A stretch of 64,000 nt of DNA from NCBI RefSeq assembly GCF_034479375.1, contig NZ_CP140155.1, positions 3,510,501 to 3,574,500 on the forward strand, given 5' to 3'. Shown piece after piece: positions 8,434 to 16,334 of the stretch. Made by a program: the position numbers and the translations under genes. Every line of letters begins with the position of its first letter. Position 1 is the stretch's first letter. The notes under the pieces are model-generated. The model did not search any database. It was not told the DNA's origin and worked only from the letters and a program-made list of their open reading frames with translations. Origin of the DNA: Rhodopseudomonas palustris (GTDB lineage Bacteria > Pseudomonadota > Alphaproteobacteria > Rhizobiales > Xanthobacteraceae).

Positions 8434-9423
8434 ATGACCAAGGTGTGGATCGAGCCGGCCGCCCTCTCCTCTTCTTTCAACTCGACTGTGGTTTCCGAGT
8501 CGACTGCGGTTTCGGCCGGCCCGCGCCGCCCCCGGGCTCCTGAGGCGAACATCGCCGTCGCGACCCTCGCGGCTGTGACGCTCGGCTTTGCGGCGTTTGG
8601 CTTTGCGGGTCCGGCGATCGCGGCCCAGAAGGCCGAGCCGCCGCCGCAGGGCGTGCAGGTCACCGTCGTCAAGGCGACCAACGCCTGCTTCTCCGACATG
8701 GTCCGCGTCACCGGTTTCGTGGTGCCGCGCCGCGAGGCCGTGGTGATCGCCGACAGCGAGGGCAAGGTCACCGAGGTGCTGGTCCGCGAGGGCGACCTCG
8801 TCACCGACAATCAGGAGCTGGTGCGCACCGTCGGCGCGACCGGGCCGAAATCGCTGCGCGCGCCGGCCGCCGGACTGATCACCGAACTGCGCACCGCCGT
8901 CGGCGCGCCGGCCTCGCCGCTCGCCGGCCCGGTGGCGCGCATCGCCGTCGGCAATGACGTCGAGATCGAGGCCGAAGTGCCGAGCATCCACGCGCTCAAG
9001 GTCACGCCCGGCGCGCCCGCGCGCATCGGCCGCGACGACGGGCCGGATCTGGTTGGCAAGGTGCGGCTGATCGCGCCGCAGATCGACCGCAAGACCCAGC
9101 TCGGCAAGGTCCGGATCTCGGTCACCAACACGCCGTCGCTGAAGATCGGGATGTTCGTCCGCGCCACCATCGACGCGCGGCGGAGCTGCGGCGTCGCGAT
9201 CCCGCGTTCGGCGATCGACCACCTCAAGGTGCAGGTGGTGAAGGGCGGCACGGTGGAAACCCGCAGGGTCAAGGTCGGGCTGGTGTCCGACAGCAGCGTC
9301 GAAATCCTCGACGGTGTCCGCGAAGGCGAGCTCGTCGTCGCCGACGCCGGCACCTCGCTGCACGATGGCGACCCGATCAAGCCGATCTTCCCCGACGAAT
9401 TCGACCGATCGCGAGCACGCTAA
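8434..9423 (+). CDS. RND efflux periplasmic adaptor (membrane fusion protein)
   Basis: 329 residues. The hydrophobic export signal is at about 39-64, preceded by an unusually long polar N-region, so the true start may be a downstream GTG; no better ribosome site was found. The biotinyl-lipoyl hairpin region is short (RVTGFVVPRREAVVIADSEG ... LRAPAAGLITELRTA), followed by a beta-barrel (VEIEAEVPSIHALKVTPGAPA) and membrane-proximal domain (VKVGLVSDSSVEILDGVREG). Two cysteines (NACFSDM and RRSCGVAIP) are conserved with the orphan adaptor at 18891. The stop codon overlaps the ATG of the RND pump by one base, so the two are translationally coupled. Confidence 0.88.
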   Translation: MTKVWIEPAALSSSFNSTVVSESTAVSAGPRRPRAPEANIAVATLAAVTLGFAAFGFAGPAIAAQKAEPPPQGVQVTVVKATNACFSDMVRVTGFVVPRREAVVIADSEGKVTEVLVREGDLVTDNQELVRTVGATGPKSLRAPAAGLITELRTAVGAPASPLAGPVARIAVGNDVEIEAEVPSIHALKVTPGAPARIGRDDGPDLVGKVRLIAPQIDRKTQLGKVRISVTNTPSLKIGMFVRATIDARRSCGVAIPRSAIDHLKVQVVKGGTVETRRVKVGLVSDSSVEILDGVREGELVVADAGTSLHDGDPIKPIFPDEFDRSRAR

Positions 9424-12400
9424 TGGGCCTCAACGTCTCCTCCTGGTCGATCCGGCATCCGCTGCCCTCGATCGTGTTCTCGATCATCCTGCTGGCGCTG
9501 GGCTGGATCAGCTTCACCAAGCTGGCGGTGACGCGACTGCCGAGCGCCGACATCCCGGTGATCTCGGTGGCGGTGGCGCAGTTCGGTGCGGCGCCGGCGG
9601 AGCTGGAAGCGCAGGTCACCAAGACCATCGAGGACGGCGTCTCGGGCGTCGAGGGCGTGCGCCACATCGCCTCGTCGATCACCGACGGACTGTCGGTCAC
9701 CACCATCCAGTTCGCGCTAGAGACCAACACCGACCGCGCGCTGAACGACATCAAGGACGCCATCACAAGGGTCCGCAGCAACCTGCCGCAGAACGTCAAC
9801 GAGCCGCTGATCCAGCGCGTCGACGTGATCGGCCTGCCGATCCTCACTTACGCGGCGATCTCGCCCGGCAAGACGCCGGAGCAATTGTCGTGGTTCGTCG
9901 ACGACGTGGTGAAGCGGGCGCTGCAGGGCGTGCGCGGCGTGGCGCAGGTCGAGCGCATCGGCGGCGTCGAGCGCGAGATCCTGGTGTCGCTCGATCCGGA
10001 CCGGCTGAAGGCCGCGGGCCTGACCGCGCTCGACGTATCGCGGCGGCTGCGCGGCACCAATGTCGACCTCGCCGGCGGCCGCGCCGAAATCGGCCGCAAC
10101 GACCAGGCGATCCGCACTTTGGCCGGCGCCAAGACGCTGAACGATCTCGCCGGCACCATGATCAGCCTGCCGTCCGGCGGCGAAATCCGCCTCGACGATC
10201 TCGGCACCGTGACCGACACCATCGCCGACCGCCGCACCTTCGCGCGCGTCAATGGCGAGCCGGTGGTGGCGCTCGGCATCAAGCGCTCCAAGGGCGCCAG
10301 CGACGTCGTCGTCGCGGAAGCCGTGCAGAAGCGGATCGACGCGCTCAAGGCGGCGCATCCCGACGTCGATCTCAAGCTGATCGACACCTCGGTCGACTAC
10401 ACCAAGGGCAATTACGAAGCCGCGATCTCGACGCTGTTCGAGGGCGCGATCCTCGCGGTGATCGTGGTGTTCCTGTTCCTGCGCGACCTGCGCGCCACCG
10501 TGATCGCCGCGATCTCGCTGCCGCTGTCGATCTTCCCGGCGTTCTGGGCGATGGACATGCTCGGCTTCTCGCTGAACCTGGTCAGCTTCCTCGCCATCAC
10601 GCTGTCCACCGGCATCCTGGTCGACGACGCCATCGTCGAGATCGAGAACATCGTCCGCCACATGCGGATGGGCAAATCGCCCTATCAGGCGGCGATCGAG
10701 GCCGCCGACGAAATCGGCCTCGCGGTGATCGCGATCTCGCTGACCATCATCGCGATCTTCGCGCCGGCGAGCTTCATGTCCGGCATCGCCGGGCAGTTCT
10801 TCAAGCAGTTCGGCATCACCGTCTCGGTGCAGGTGTTCTTCTCGCTATTGGCGGCGCGCTTCATCACGCCGGTGCTCGCCGCGTATTTCCTGAAGAACGT
10901 CTCGCACGAGGAAAAGCCGCCCGGCCGCATCCTGCAGGGCTACACCCGCATGGTGACCTGGTCGGTGAAGCACTACTACCTCACGGTGCTGATGGGGCTC
11001 GGGGTGTTCGCCGCGTCGATCTGGAGCATCGTGCTGCTGCCGCAGGGCTTCCTGCCGGCGCAGGACACCGCGCGATCGGTGATGGCGATGGAGCTGCCGC
11101 CCGGCACCCAGATCCGCACCACCGAAAAGACTACAGAGCGGATCGTCACGCTGCTGCGCCAGCGGCCAGAGGTGCGCAGCGTGTTCGTCGACGGCGGAAG
11201 GGTGCCGCCCGGCATCCAGGAAGTCCGCCGCGCCTCGCTGATCATCAACTACACGCCGAAGGGCGACCGCAAGATCACCCAGCGCGAACTCGAACTGGCG
11301 ATCAGCAAGGATCTCGATCAGATTCCCGACATCCGCTACTGGTTCCTCGACGAGAACGGCCTGCGCGCGATCTCGCTGGTGGTGACCGGCGCCGACAGCA
11401 ACATCGTCAACAACGTCGCCCAGGAACTTGCGGCGCAGATGAAGCGCATCCCGCTCATCTCCAACGTGATCTCCGAGACCTCGCTCGACCGGCCCGAGCT
11501 GCGGATCCAGCCGCGCGCCGATCTCGCCGCCCGGCTCGGCGTCTCGACCGAGAGCCTGTCCGAAACAATCCGCGTCGCCACCATCGGCGACGTCGGGCCG
11601 GCGCTCGCCAAATTCGACGCCGGCGACCGGCTGGTGCCGATCCGGGTGCAGCTCGAGGACGGCGCGCGCGGCGAGCTCGGCGTGCTGGAGCAGCTTCAGG
11701 TGCCGATCTTCGGCGGCCGCGGCTCGGTGCCGCTGTCGGTGGTCGCCGACATCAAGTTCGACCAGGGCCCGACCAGCATCAACCGCTACGACCGCGAACG
11801 TCAGGCCACCGTCGCCGCCGATCTGGTCGGCAACGCCGCACTCGGCGACGCCACCAAGCTGATCAACGATCTGCCGGTGATGAAGTCGCTGCCGAAGGGC
11901 GTCCGCGTCAGCCCCTCCGGCGACGCCGAAAGCCTGAACGAGCTGTCGGAAGGCTTCGCCACCGCGATCTCGGCCGGCCTGATGATGGTCTATGCGGTGC
12001 TGGTGCTGCTGTTCGGCACCTTCCTGCAGCCGATCACCATCCTGTTCTCGCTGCCGCTGTCGATCGGCGGCGCGATCGCCGCGCTGCTGGTCACCGGCAA
12101 GCAACTCACCACGCCGGTGTGGATCGGCATCCTGATGCTGATGGGCATCGTCACCAAGAACGCCATCATGCTGGTCGAGTTCGCGCTGGAAGCGATCCGC
12201 GAGGGCAAGCCTCGTGAAGCGGCGATGATCGACGCCGGCCAGAAGCGCGCCCGCCCGATCGTGATGACCACCATCGCGATGGTCGCCGGCATGATCCCGA
12301 GCGCGCTGGCGTTCGGCGCCGGCGGCGAATTCCGCTCGCCGATGGCGCTCGCGGTGATCGGCGGGCTGATCTTCTCGACGGTGCTGTCGCTGATCTTCGT

Positions 12401-12620
12401 GCCGGCGATGTTCATGATGATGGACGATGTCGGCCGCCTGTTCTGGCGGTTCGGCAAGCTGCTGCTCACCCATCACGGCGACGACGAGGACACCGGCAGG
12501 ACGCCCGGCCCGCCCGCGCCGCCGAAGCCCACCCCCGCGCCGGCCGCAGCCGCGCCGGCGAACCCGGCGCCGGCCAGCATCGCGCCGGCGAAGAGCCTGT
12601 CGTTCTGGCGAAGCAAGTAA
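9423..12620 (+). CDS. RND family efflux pump inner-membrane transporter
   Basis: 1065 residues, usual length for HAE1/AcrB-type RND pumps. An N-terminal membrane helix (residues 10-30) is followed by the first periplasmic porter loop, then a helix bundle from about 335 with the proton-relay motif (STGILVDDAIVEIENI, the paired Asp), a second large loop from about 560, and the C-terminal bundle (GILMLMGIVTKNAIMLVEFA). A Pro/Ala-rich cytoplasmic tail occupies the last 50 residues. It pumps an unknown substrate out with the adjoining adaptor; no outer-membrane TolC-type gene is linked here. Confidence 0.93.
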   Translation: MGLNVSSWSIRHPLPSIVFSIILLALGWISFTKLAVTRLPSADIPVISVAVAQFGAAPAELEAQVTKTIEDGVSGVEGVRHIASSITDGLSVTTIQFALETNTDRALNDIKDAITRVRSNLPQNVNEPLIQRVDVIGLPILTYAAISPGKTPEQLSWFVDDVVKRALQGVRGVAQVERIGGVEREILVSLDPDRLKAAGLTALDVSRRLRGTNVDLAGGRAEIGRNDQAIRTLAGAKTLNDLAGTMISLPSGGEIRLDDLGTVTDTIADRRTFARVNGEPVVALGIKRSKGASDVVVAEAVQKRIDALKAAHPDVDLKLIDTSVDYTKGNYEAAISTLFEGAILAVIVVFLFLRDLRATVIAAISLPLSIFPAFWAMDMLGFSLNLVSFLAITLSTGILVDDAIVEIENIVRHMRMGKSPYQAAIEAADEIGLAVIAISLTIIAIFAPASFMSGIAGQFFKQFGITVSVQVFFSLLAARFITPVLAAYFLKNVSHEEKPPGRILQGYTRMVTWSVKHYYLTVLMGLGVFAASIWSIVLLPQGFLPAQDTARSVMAMELPPGTQIRTTEKTTERIVTLLRQRPEVRSVFVDGGRVPPGIQEVRRASLIINYTPKGDRKITQRELELAISKDLDQIPDIRYWFLDENGLRAISLVVTGADSNIVNNVAQELAAQMKRIPLISNVISETSLDRPELRIQPRADLAARLGVSTESLSETIRVATIGDVGPALAKFDAGDRLVPIRVQLEDGARGELGVLEQLQVPIFGGRGSVPLSVVADIKFDQGPTSINRYDRERQATVAADLVGNAALGDATKLINDLPVMKSLPKGVRVSPSGDAESLNELSEGFATAISAGLMMVYAVLVLLFGTFLQPITILFSLPLSIGGAIAALLVTGKQLTTPVWIGILMLMGIVTKNAIMLVEFALEAIREGKPREAAMIDAGQKRARPIVMTTIAMVAGMIPSALAFGAGGEFRSPMALAVIGGLIFSTVLSLIFVPAMFMMMDDVGRLFWRFGKLLLTHHGDDEDTGRTPGPPAPPKPTPAPAAAAPANPAPASIAPAKSLSFWRSK

Positions 12621-12736
12621 GCGACGCGGAGAGTCGCGATCGGCGATTTGATTGCGCGCCGCGGACGATGCGCGTCGGCGCGCACCAGCAAGCGAACACG
12701 GAATCCACAACCACTACGCTCCTATTTGAGCATTTC

Positions 12737-12752
12737 ATCGATTGATCGATGC
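12737..12752. terminator. Palindrome downstream of the RND pump gene
   Basis: CATCGAT (12737-12743) and ATCGATG (12746-12752) form a perfect short palindrome 117 bp after the stop. The 2-nt spacer is too small for a good RNA loop, so a protein site is as likely as a terminator. Confidence 0.25.
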
Positions 12753-12838
12753 GATGGGCCCCTACCAGCTGCACTGCCCCTCATCCCGAGAGTCTGACCG
12801 GGATGCAGCCAATGAAATCAGACCCTTTCGTTTCAACT

Positions 12839-12927
12839 CGTCATGCCCGGCCTTGTGCCGGGCATCCACGTCCTGCGGCGGAAGCCGCAAGCAGGCGTGG
12901 ATGGCCGGGACAAGCCCGGCCATGACG
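12839..12927. repeat. Dispersed palindromic repeat, 'CGTCATGCCCGG' family
   Basis: Outer arms CGTCATGCCCGGCC and GGCCGGG...CATGACG are complementary, with an inner arm pair around CATCCACG/CGTGGATG. The same family occurs at 37207, 41094 and 43442, and as an IS-interrupted copy around 49276/50708. It can fold into a long hairpin at the 3' side of the RND gene. Confidence 0.8.
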
Positions 12928-12996
12928 GTGTGAATTGCGAAGTGAACGACTTGCGAAATCGACTGCTTTTGTGGCCTGCATTTTCAGTCAGCCTCT

Positions 12997-13093
12997 GAGG
13001 AGTCCGGCGAAGCCGGGTCTCGAAGGATGAAGCGACGCAGGCAGGCGGCGCCGCATGGTTCGAGACGGCGCTGCGCGCCTCCTCACCATGAGG
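12997..13093. repeat. Composite palindromic repeats, 'TTCGAGACG...CTCCTCACCATGAGG' family
   Basis: Two hairpin units: one around TCCGGCGAAGCCGGGTCTCGA and one from CATGGTTCGAGACG to CTCCTCACCATG. A relative of the second unit occurs at 51040-51080. The stretch 12621-13248 otherwise contains no credible gene. Confidence 0.6.
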
Positions 13094-13198
13094 TTGTGCC
13101 TATGGTGAGCGTCTCAGAACGCCATTGCTGATTGCATCGGAGGCAGAACTACTCCGGTTATGGAGCGCGGTGCGATTGCGGCGCGTGCAGGGGGATAG

Positions 13199-13230
13199 AT
13201 TCCGGGTTCGCGCTGCGCGCGCCCCGGAAT
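13199..13230. repeat. Hairpin repeat 'ATTCCGGG...CCCGGAAT'
   Basis: ATTCCGGG and CCCCGGAAT arms surround an inner GC palindrome, 19 bp beyond the regulator's stop. A longer relative is at 50853-50978. It may act as the terminator for the minus-strand regulator. Confidence 0.6.
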
Positions 13231-13248
13231 GGCGACTTCGAGGTGTGC

Positions 13249-13929
13249 TCAGCGCTCCTGGCTGCGCGCGACCTGGGTCAGGCGGCTCATGTTCTTCAGC
13301 AGGATGCGGCCGCGGTGCAGATCGAGGATGCCGTCCTTGCGCCAGCTCTGGAGCTGGCGGTTGACGCTCTCGCGCGCGGCGCCGACGAACACGCCGAGCT
13401 GCTCCTGCGAGATGTGGACCTCGGCACCGAAATCGGCCGCCAGCGCGCACAGCCGCCGGGCCAGACGTACCGGCAGCGGCTGCAGCACCGATTCTTCCAT
13501 GCGCTCGCTCATCCAGCGAATCCGCTGGCACAGCAGCGCGATCAGCTTCACCGCGAGCTTCGGCTCGCGCTCCAGATGGCCGAGGAAATCCTCACGCCGC
13601 AGCACGAACAATTCGGTGGATTCGCCGGCGGTGGCGTCGGCGGTGCGGCTCTGGCCGTCGAGCACCGCGACCTCGCCGAACAGGTCGCCGGGGCCGAGGA
13701 AATTCAGCGTCAGCCGGCTGCCGTCGGAGGCGCCGGTCTCGATCCGGATCTGGCCGCGCCGCACGCCGAACAGCGCATCGCCGTCATCGCCCTTCTGGAA
13801 CAGCATCTCGCCGGCATCGAGCTGCTGGGTGTGACAGAGGCCGGCGATCCGCTGCAATTCCTCGGGACCGAGATCGGCGAACAGGGGATTCATTTTCAGG
13901 ATCACCGCGAATTCGGCCTGTGTACTCAT
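13249..13929 (-). CDS. Crp/Fnr-family transcription regulator
   Basis: 226 residues from ATG 13929; an in-frame GTG at 13956 would add nine residues. The N-terminal cyclic-nucleotide-type barrel spans about 15-130 and has the phosphate-cassette region LFGEVAVLDGQSRTADATA, in which the Gly-Glu and Arg-Thr usual in cAMP binders are kept. A dimerisation helix follows, then a winged HTH at about 165-215 (HISQEQLGVFVGAARESVNR). It lacks the N-terminal cysteines of FNR, so it is not an oxygen-sensing Fe-S type. A class III nucleotide cyclase lies 2.4 kb away, but functional pairing is only a guess. The target genes are unknown. Confidence 0.85.
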   Translation of the reverse strand: MSTQAEFAVILKMNPLFADLGPEELQRIAGLCHTQQLDAGEMLFQKGDDGDALFGVRRGQIRIETGASDGSRLTLNFLGPGDLFGEVAVLDGQSRTADATAGESTELFVLRREDFLGHLEREPKLAVKLIALLCQRIRWMSERMEESVLQPLPVRLARRLCALAADFGAEVHISQEQLGVFVGAARESVNRQLQSWRKDGILDLHRGRILLKNMSRLTQVARSQER

Positions 13930-14199
13930 CGCGACGATCGCCCCCCAGAATGTCACCTACCGTTTAGCCGCACGAGCGGCGCAATGGTTCAAAAGAAATG
14001 TGCCGCGCGTCACAGAATGTTCGGTTTTCACTGCAGTATTTTGCCCGGCCGCTACACACGAGGCTCGCCGCCGATCTGAAATTGCGATCTGATCACGCCT
14101 GATCCGATCGGGGCACATCGGTCGCGCGTCGGAACATGCCGCGGGTCGTGACGCGGCGAAGTTATACACGCGCGCGACATCGCGCCTTGGGAAGTGGTG

Positions 14200-16161
14200 A
14201 TGAAAATCAGCAAGCTTGCCGGCATCCTGGTCGCGGTCATTGTCGCCGCGGCCGTGCTGTTGTTCGTCGTCGGAATTCCATCGGGCGCCATGACCTCGGC
14301 GATTCAATCCCGCGTCGAGCGCGACACCGGCTACCGGATCGCGATCGGCGGTGCGAGCAAGGTGAGCCTGTTTCCGGGCTTCAGCGTCACGCTGAACGAT
14401 GTGACGCTGCAGAACCCGAACGATCGCAATCCCGACAGCCGCCTCACGATCGGGCGCGTCCGCGCCGAACTGCCGCTCGGCAGCGTGATCTCGGGCAAGC
14501 CTCACGTCAGCGAATTGACGCTGACCAGGCCGGAGCTTCGCGTCCCGCTGATCCGCGCGCGCGCGCCGACCGCCTCATCGCCGCCGTCGGCCATCCGCAA
14601 CGGCCGACAGATCGAGACGGTCATCGACCGCGTCATTGTCGAAGACGGCGTCGTCGTGATGGCGAATGCGGCCGACCGCGTCGAGGACCGGATCGAGGGC
14701 ATGAATGCCGAGATCACCATCGATGCGGAGCGCCGCGTCAGCGCCGTCGGCGGCGCGCAGCTCGGCGGCCGGCCGGCGAAATACGAGATCAAGGCGGCGC
14801 TGCCCGCTGTGGACGCGCAGCCGGTGCCGCTCGAATTCAAACTCGACGCGCCCGATCTGCTGCCCGCGCCGCTCGCCGCCAAGGCCGATGTGCGGCTGCG
14901 CGGCACGCTGCTGCAAATCAGCGGCCTGTCCGGCACGCTGGGCGACGGCGCCTTCAACGGCTGGGCCTCTGCCGATCTCGCCGGCAAGCCGCGGCTCAAG
15001 CTCGACCTCGATTTCCAGCGCCTCGACCTCGGCAATCCGCGCGCCCCCGCGCAGCCCGCCGGCGCGCCGTGGAGCGATGCCCGGATCGACCTGTCGGGCC
15101 TGAACTATGTCGACGCCGAGCTGCGGCTGTCGGCGGCCGAGCTCGATCTCGGCGCGGCGCATTTCGCCCCGGCATCGATCGACGCCAAGCTCGTCGGCGG
15201 CGTGGTCACCGCGCAGTTCTCGCAGATCGGCGTCTATGGCGGCGAGGCGGAGGGCCGGCTCGGAATCGACGCCTCGCAGCCGACGCCGTCGTTCAGCCTG
15301 AGCGGCGACCTCGACGGCGTCCGGGCGCTGCCGCTGCTGGGCGGCCTCGCCGAATTCGACAGGATCGACGGCAAGATGCAGGCGAAGCTGGCGTTGCGCG
15401 CCAGCGGCGACAGCCAGCGCGCCATCCTGTCGAGCATCGCCGGCACCGCTTTCGTCAACGTTCGCGACGGCGAAATCCGCGGCCTCAATGTCGCGCGGAT
15501 GATCCGCAACCTGACCAGTTCGACGCTGTCGGGCTGGCAGCAGAGCGGCACCGAAGCCACCGACCTGACCCAGCTCGGCGCGTCGTTCCGGATCGCGCAG
15601 GGCAAGGCCGCGACCGCCGACCTCGCGCTGGCCGGCCCGCTGGTGCGGATGACAGGAGCCGGCACCATCGATCTCGGCGCCAAGACGCTGGCGCTCAAGG
15701 TCGAGCCGAAGCTGGTGCTGAACATTCAGGGCCAGAGCGGCACGGCGCAGAGCGGCGCGGCGAACGCCGAGCCGGTCGGGCTCGGCATCCCGGTGATGAT
15801 CGAAGGGCCGTGGGCGTCGCCACGGATCTTCCCGGACGCCGCCGGCATCCTCGATAATCCGGACGCGGCCTATGCCCGGTTGCGCCAGATGGGCACGGGC
15901 CTGTTCGGCGCCCTCGGCGGCGGAGCGAACAGCAGCGCGGGCGGCGCGCAGGGGACGGACAATCCGCTCGGTGGCGCGCTCGGCGAAAGCATCGGCCGGC
16001 TGATCCAGCAGGGCCTCCAGAGCGGCGGCGCGGCCGGATCCCCGCGCGACGCGACGCCATCGCAGCCGCCATCGCCGCAACAGCCCGGCGCTGCGCCCGC
16101 CGACCGGACCGACGACGCCACCATGAACGCGATCATGAAGCAGTTGTTCGGCCGCCAATAG
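14200..16161 (+). CDS. AsmA-family envelope protein
   Basis: 653 residues from ATG 14200 (GGGAAG upstream; two GTG codons precede it in frame). A single N-terminal membrane helix at about 7-30 anchors a large periplasmic domain. The N-terminal part has the AsmA hallmark (VERDTGYRIAIGGASKVSLF, then GFSVTLNDVTLQNP), and the C-terminal domain from about 400 has the AsmA_2-type stretch DGEIRGLNVARMIRNL. The tail is Gly/Ala-rich and ends in MKQLFGRQ. Family members act in outer-membrane lipid or protein homeostasis. It is divergent from the Crp-type gene, with about 270 bp between them. Confidence 0.85.
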   Translation: MKISKLAGILVAVIVAAAVLLFVVGIPSGAMTSAIQSRVERDTGYRIAIGGASKVSLFPGFSVTLNDVTLQNPNDRNPDSRLTIGRVRAELPLGSVISGKPHVSELTLTRPELRVPLIRARAPTASSPPSAIRNGRQIETVIDRVIVEDGVVVMANAADRVEDRIEGMNAEITIDAERRVSAVGGAQLGGRPAKYEIKAALPAVDAQPVPLEFKLDAPDLLPAPLAAKADVRLRGTLLQISGLSGTLGDGAFNGWASADLAGKPRLKLDLDFQRLDLGNPRAPAQPAGAPWSDARIDLSGLNYVDAELRLSAAELDLGAAHFAPASIDAKLVGGVVTAQFSQIGVYGGEAEGRLGIDASQPTPSFSLSGDLDGVRALPLLGGLAEFDRIDGKMQAKLALRASGDSQRAILSSIAGTAFVNVRDGEIRGLNVARMIRNLTSSTLSGWQQSGTEATDLTQLGASFRIAQGKAATADLALAGPLVRMTGAGTIDLGAKTLALKVEPKLVLNIQGQSGTAQSGAANAEPVGLGIPVMIEGPWASPRIFPDAAGILDNPDAAYARLRQMGTGLFGALGGGANSSAGGAQGTDNPLGGALGESIGRLIQQGLQSGGAAGSPRDATPSQPPSPQQPGAAPADRTDDATMNAIMKQLFGRQ

Positions 16162-16334
16162 GCCGCCCTCCCCGTCCCGAGCCGCCCCGGCTGAGCCCGC
16201 GGCAGCGCTCGCCCCGCATTCTGTGATAAGACCAAGCCGGTCCCGCGCGGCCGCCGGTCGGCGGCGCCGTCCCGCAACGCGGACCGCTCGTGTCCATCCC
16301 GCAGCGCGTAGCGGCGCGGCTGCAAAGGAACAGA

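Noticed and set aside
9314..12217. Long open frame overlapping the RND pump in another frame
   Set aside because: Arg/His-rich translation without domains; the RND motifs are in the 9423 frame.
12742..12933. Possible small gene downstream of the RND pump
   Set aside because: Most of it is a palindromic repeat also found elsewhere; no ribosome site or domain.
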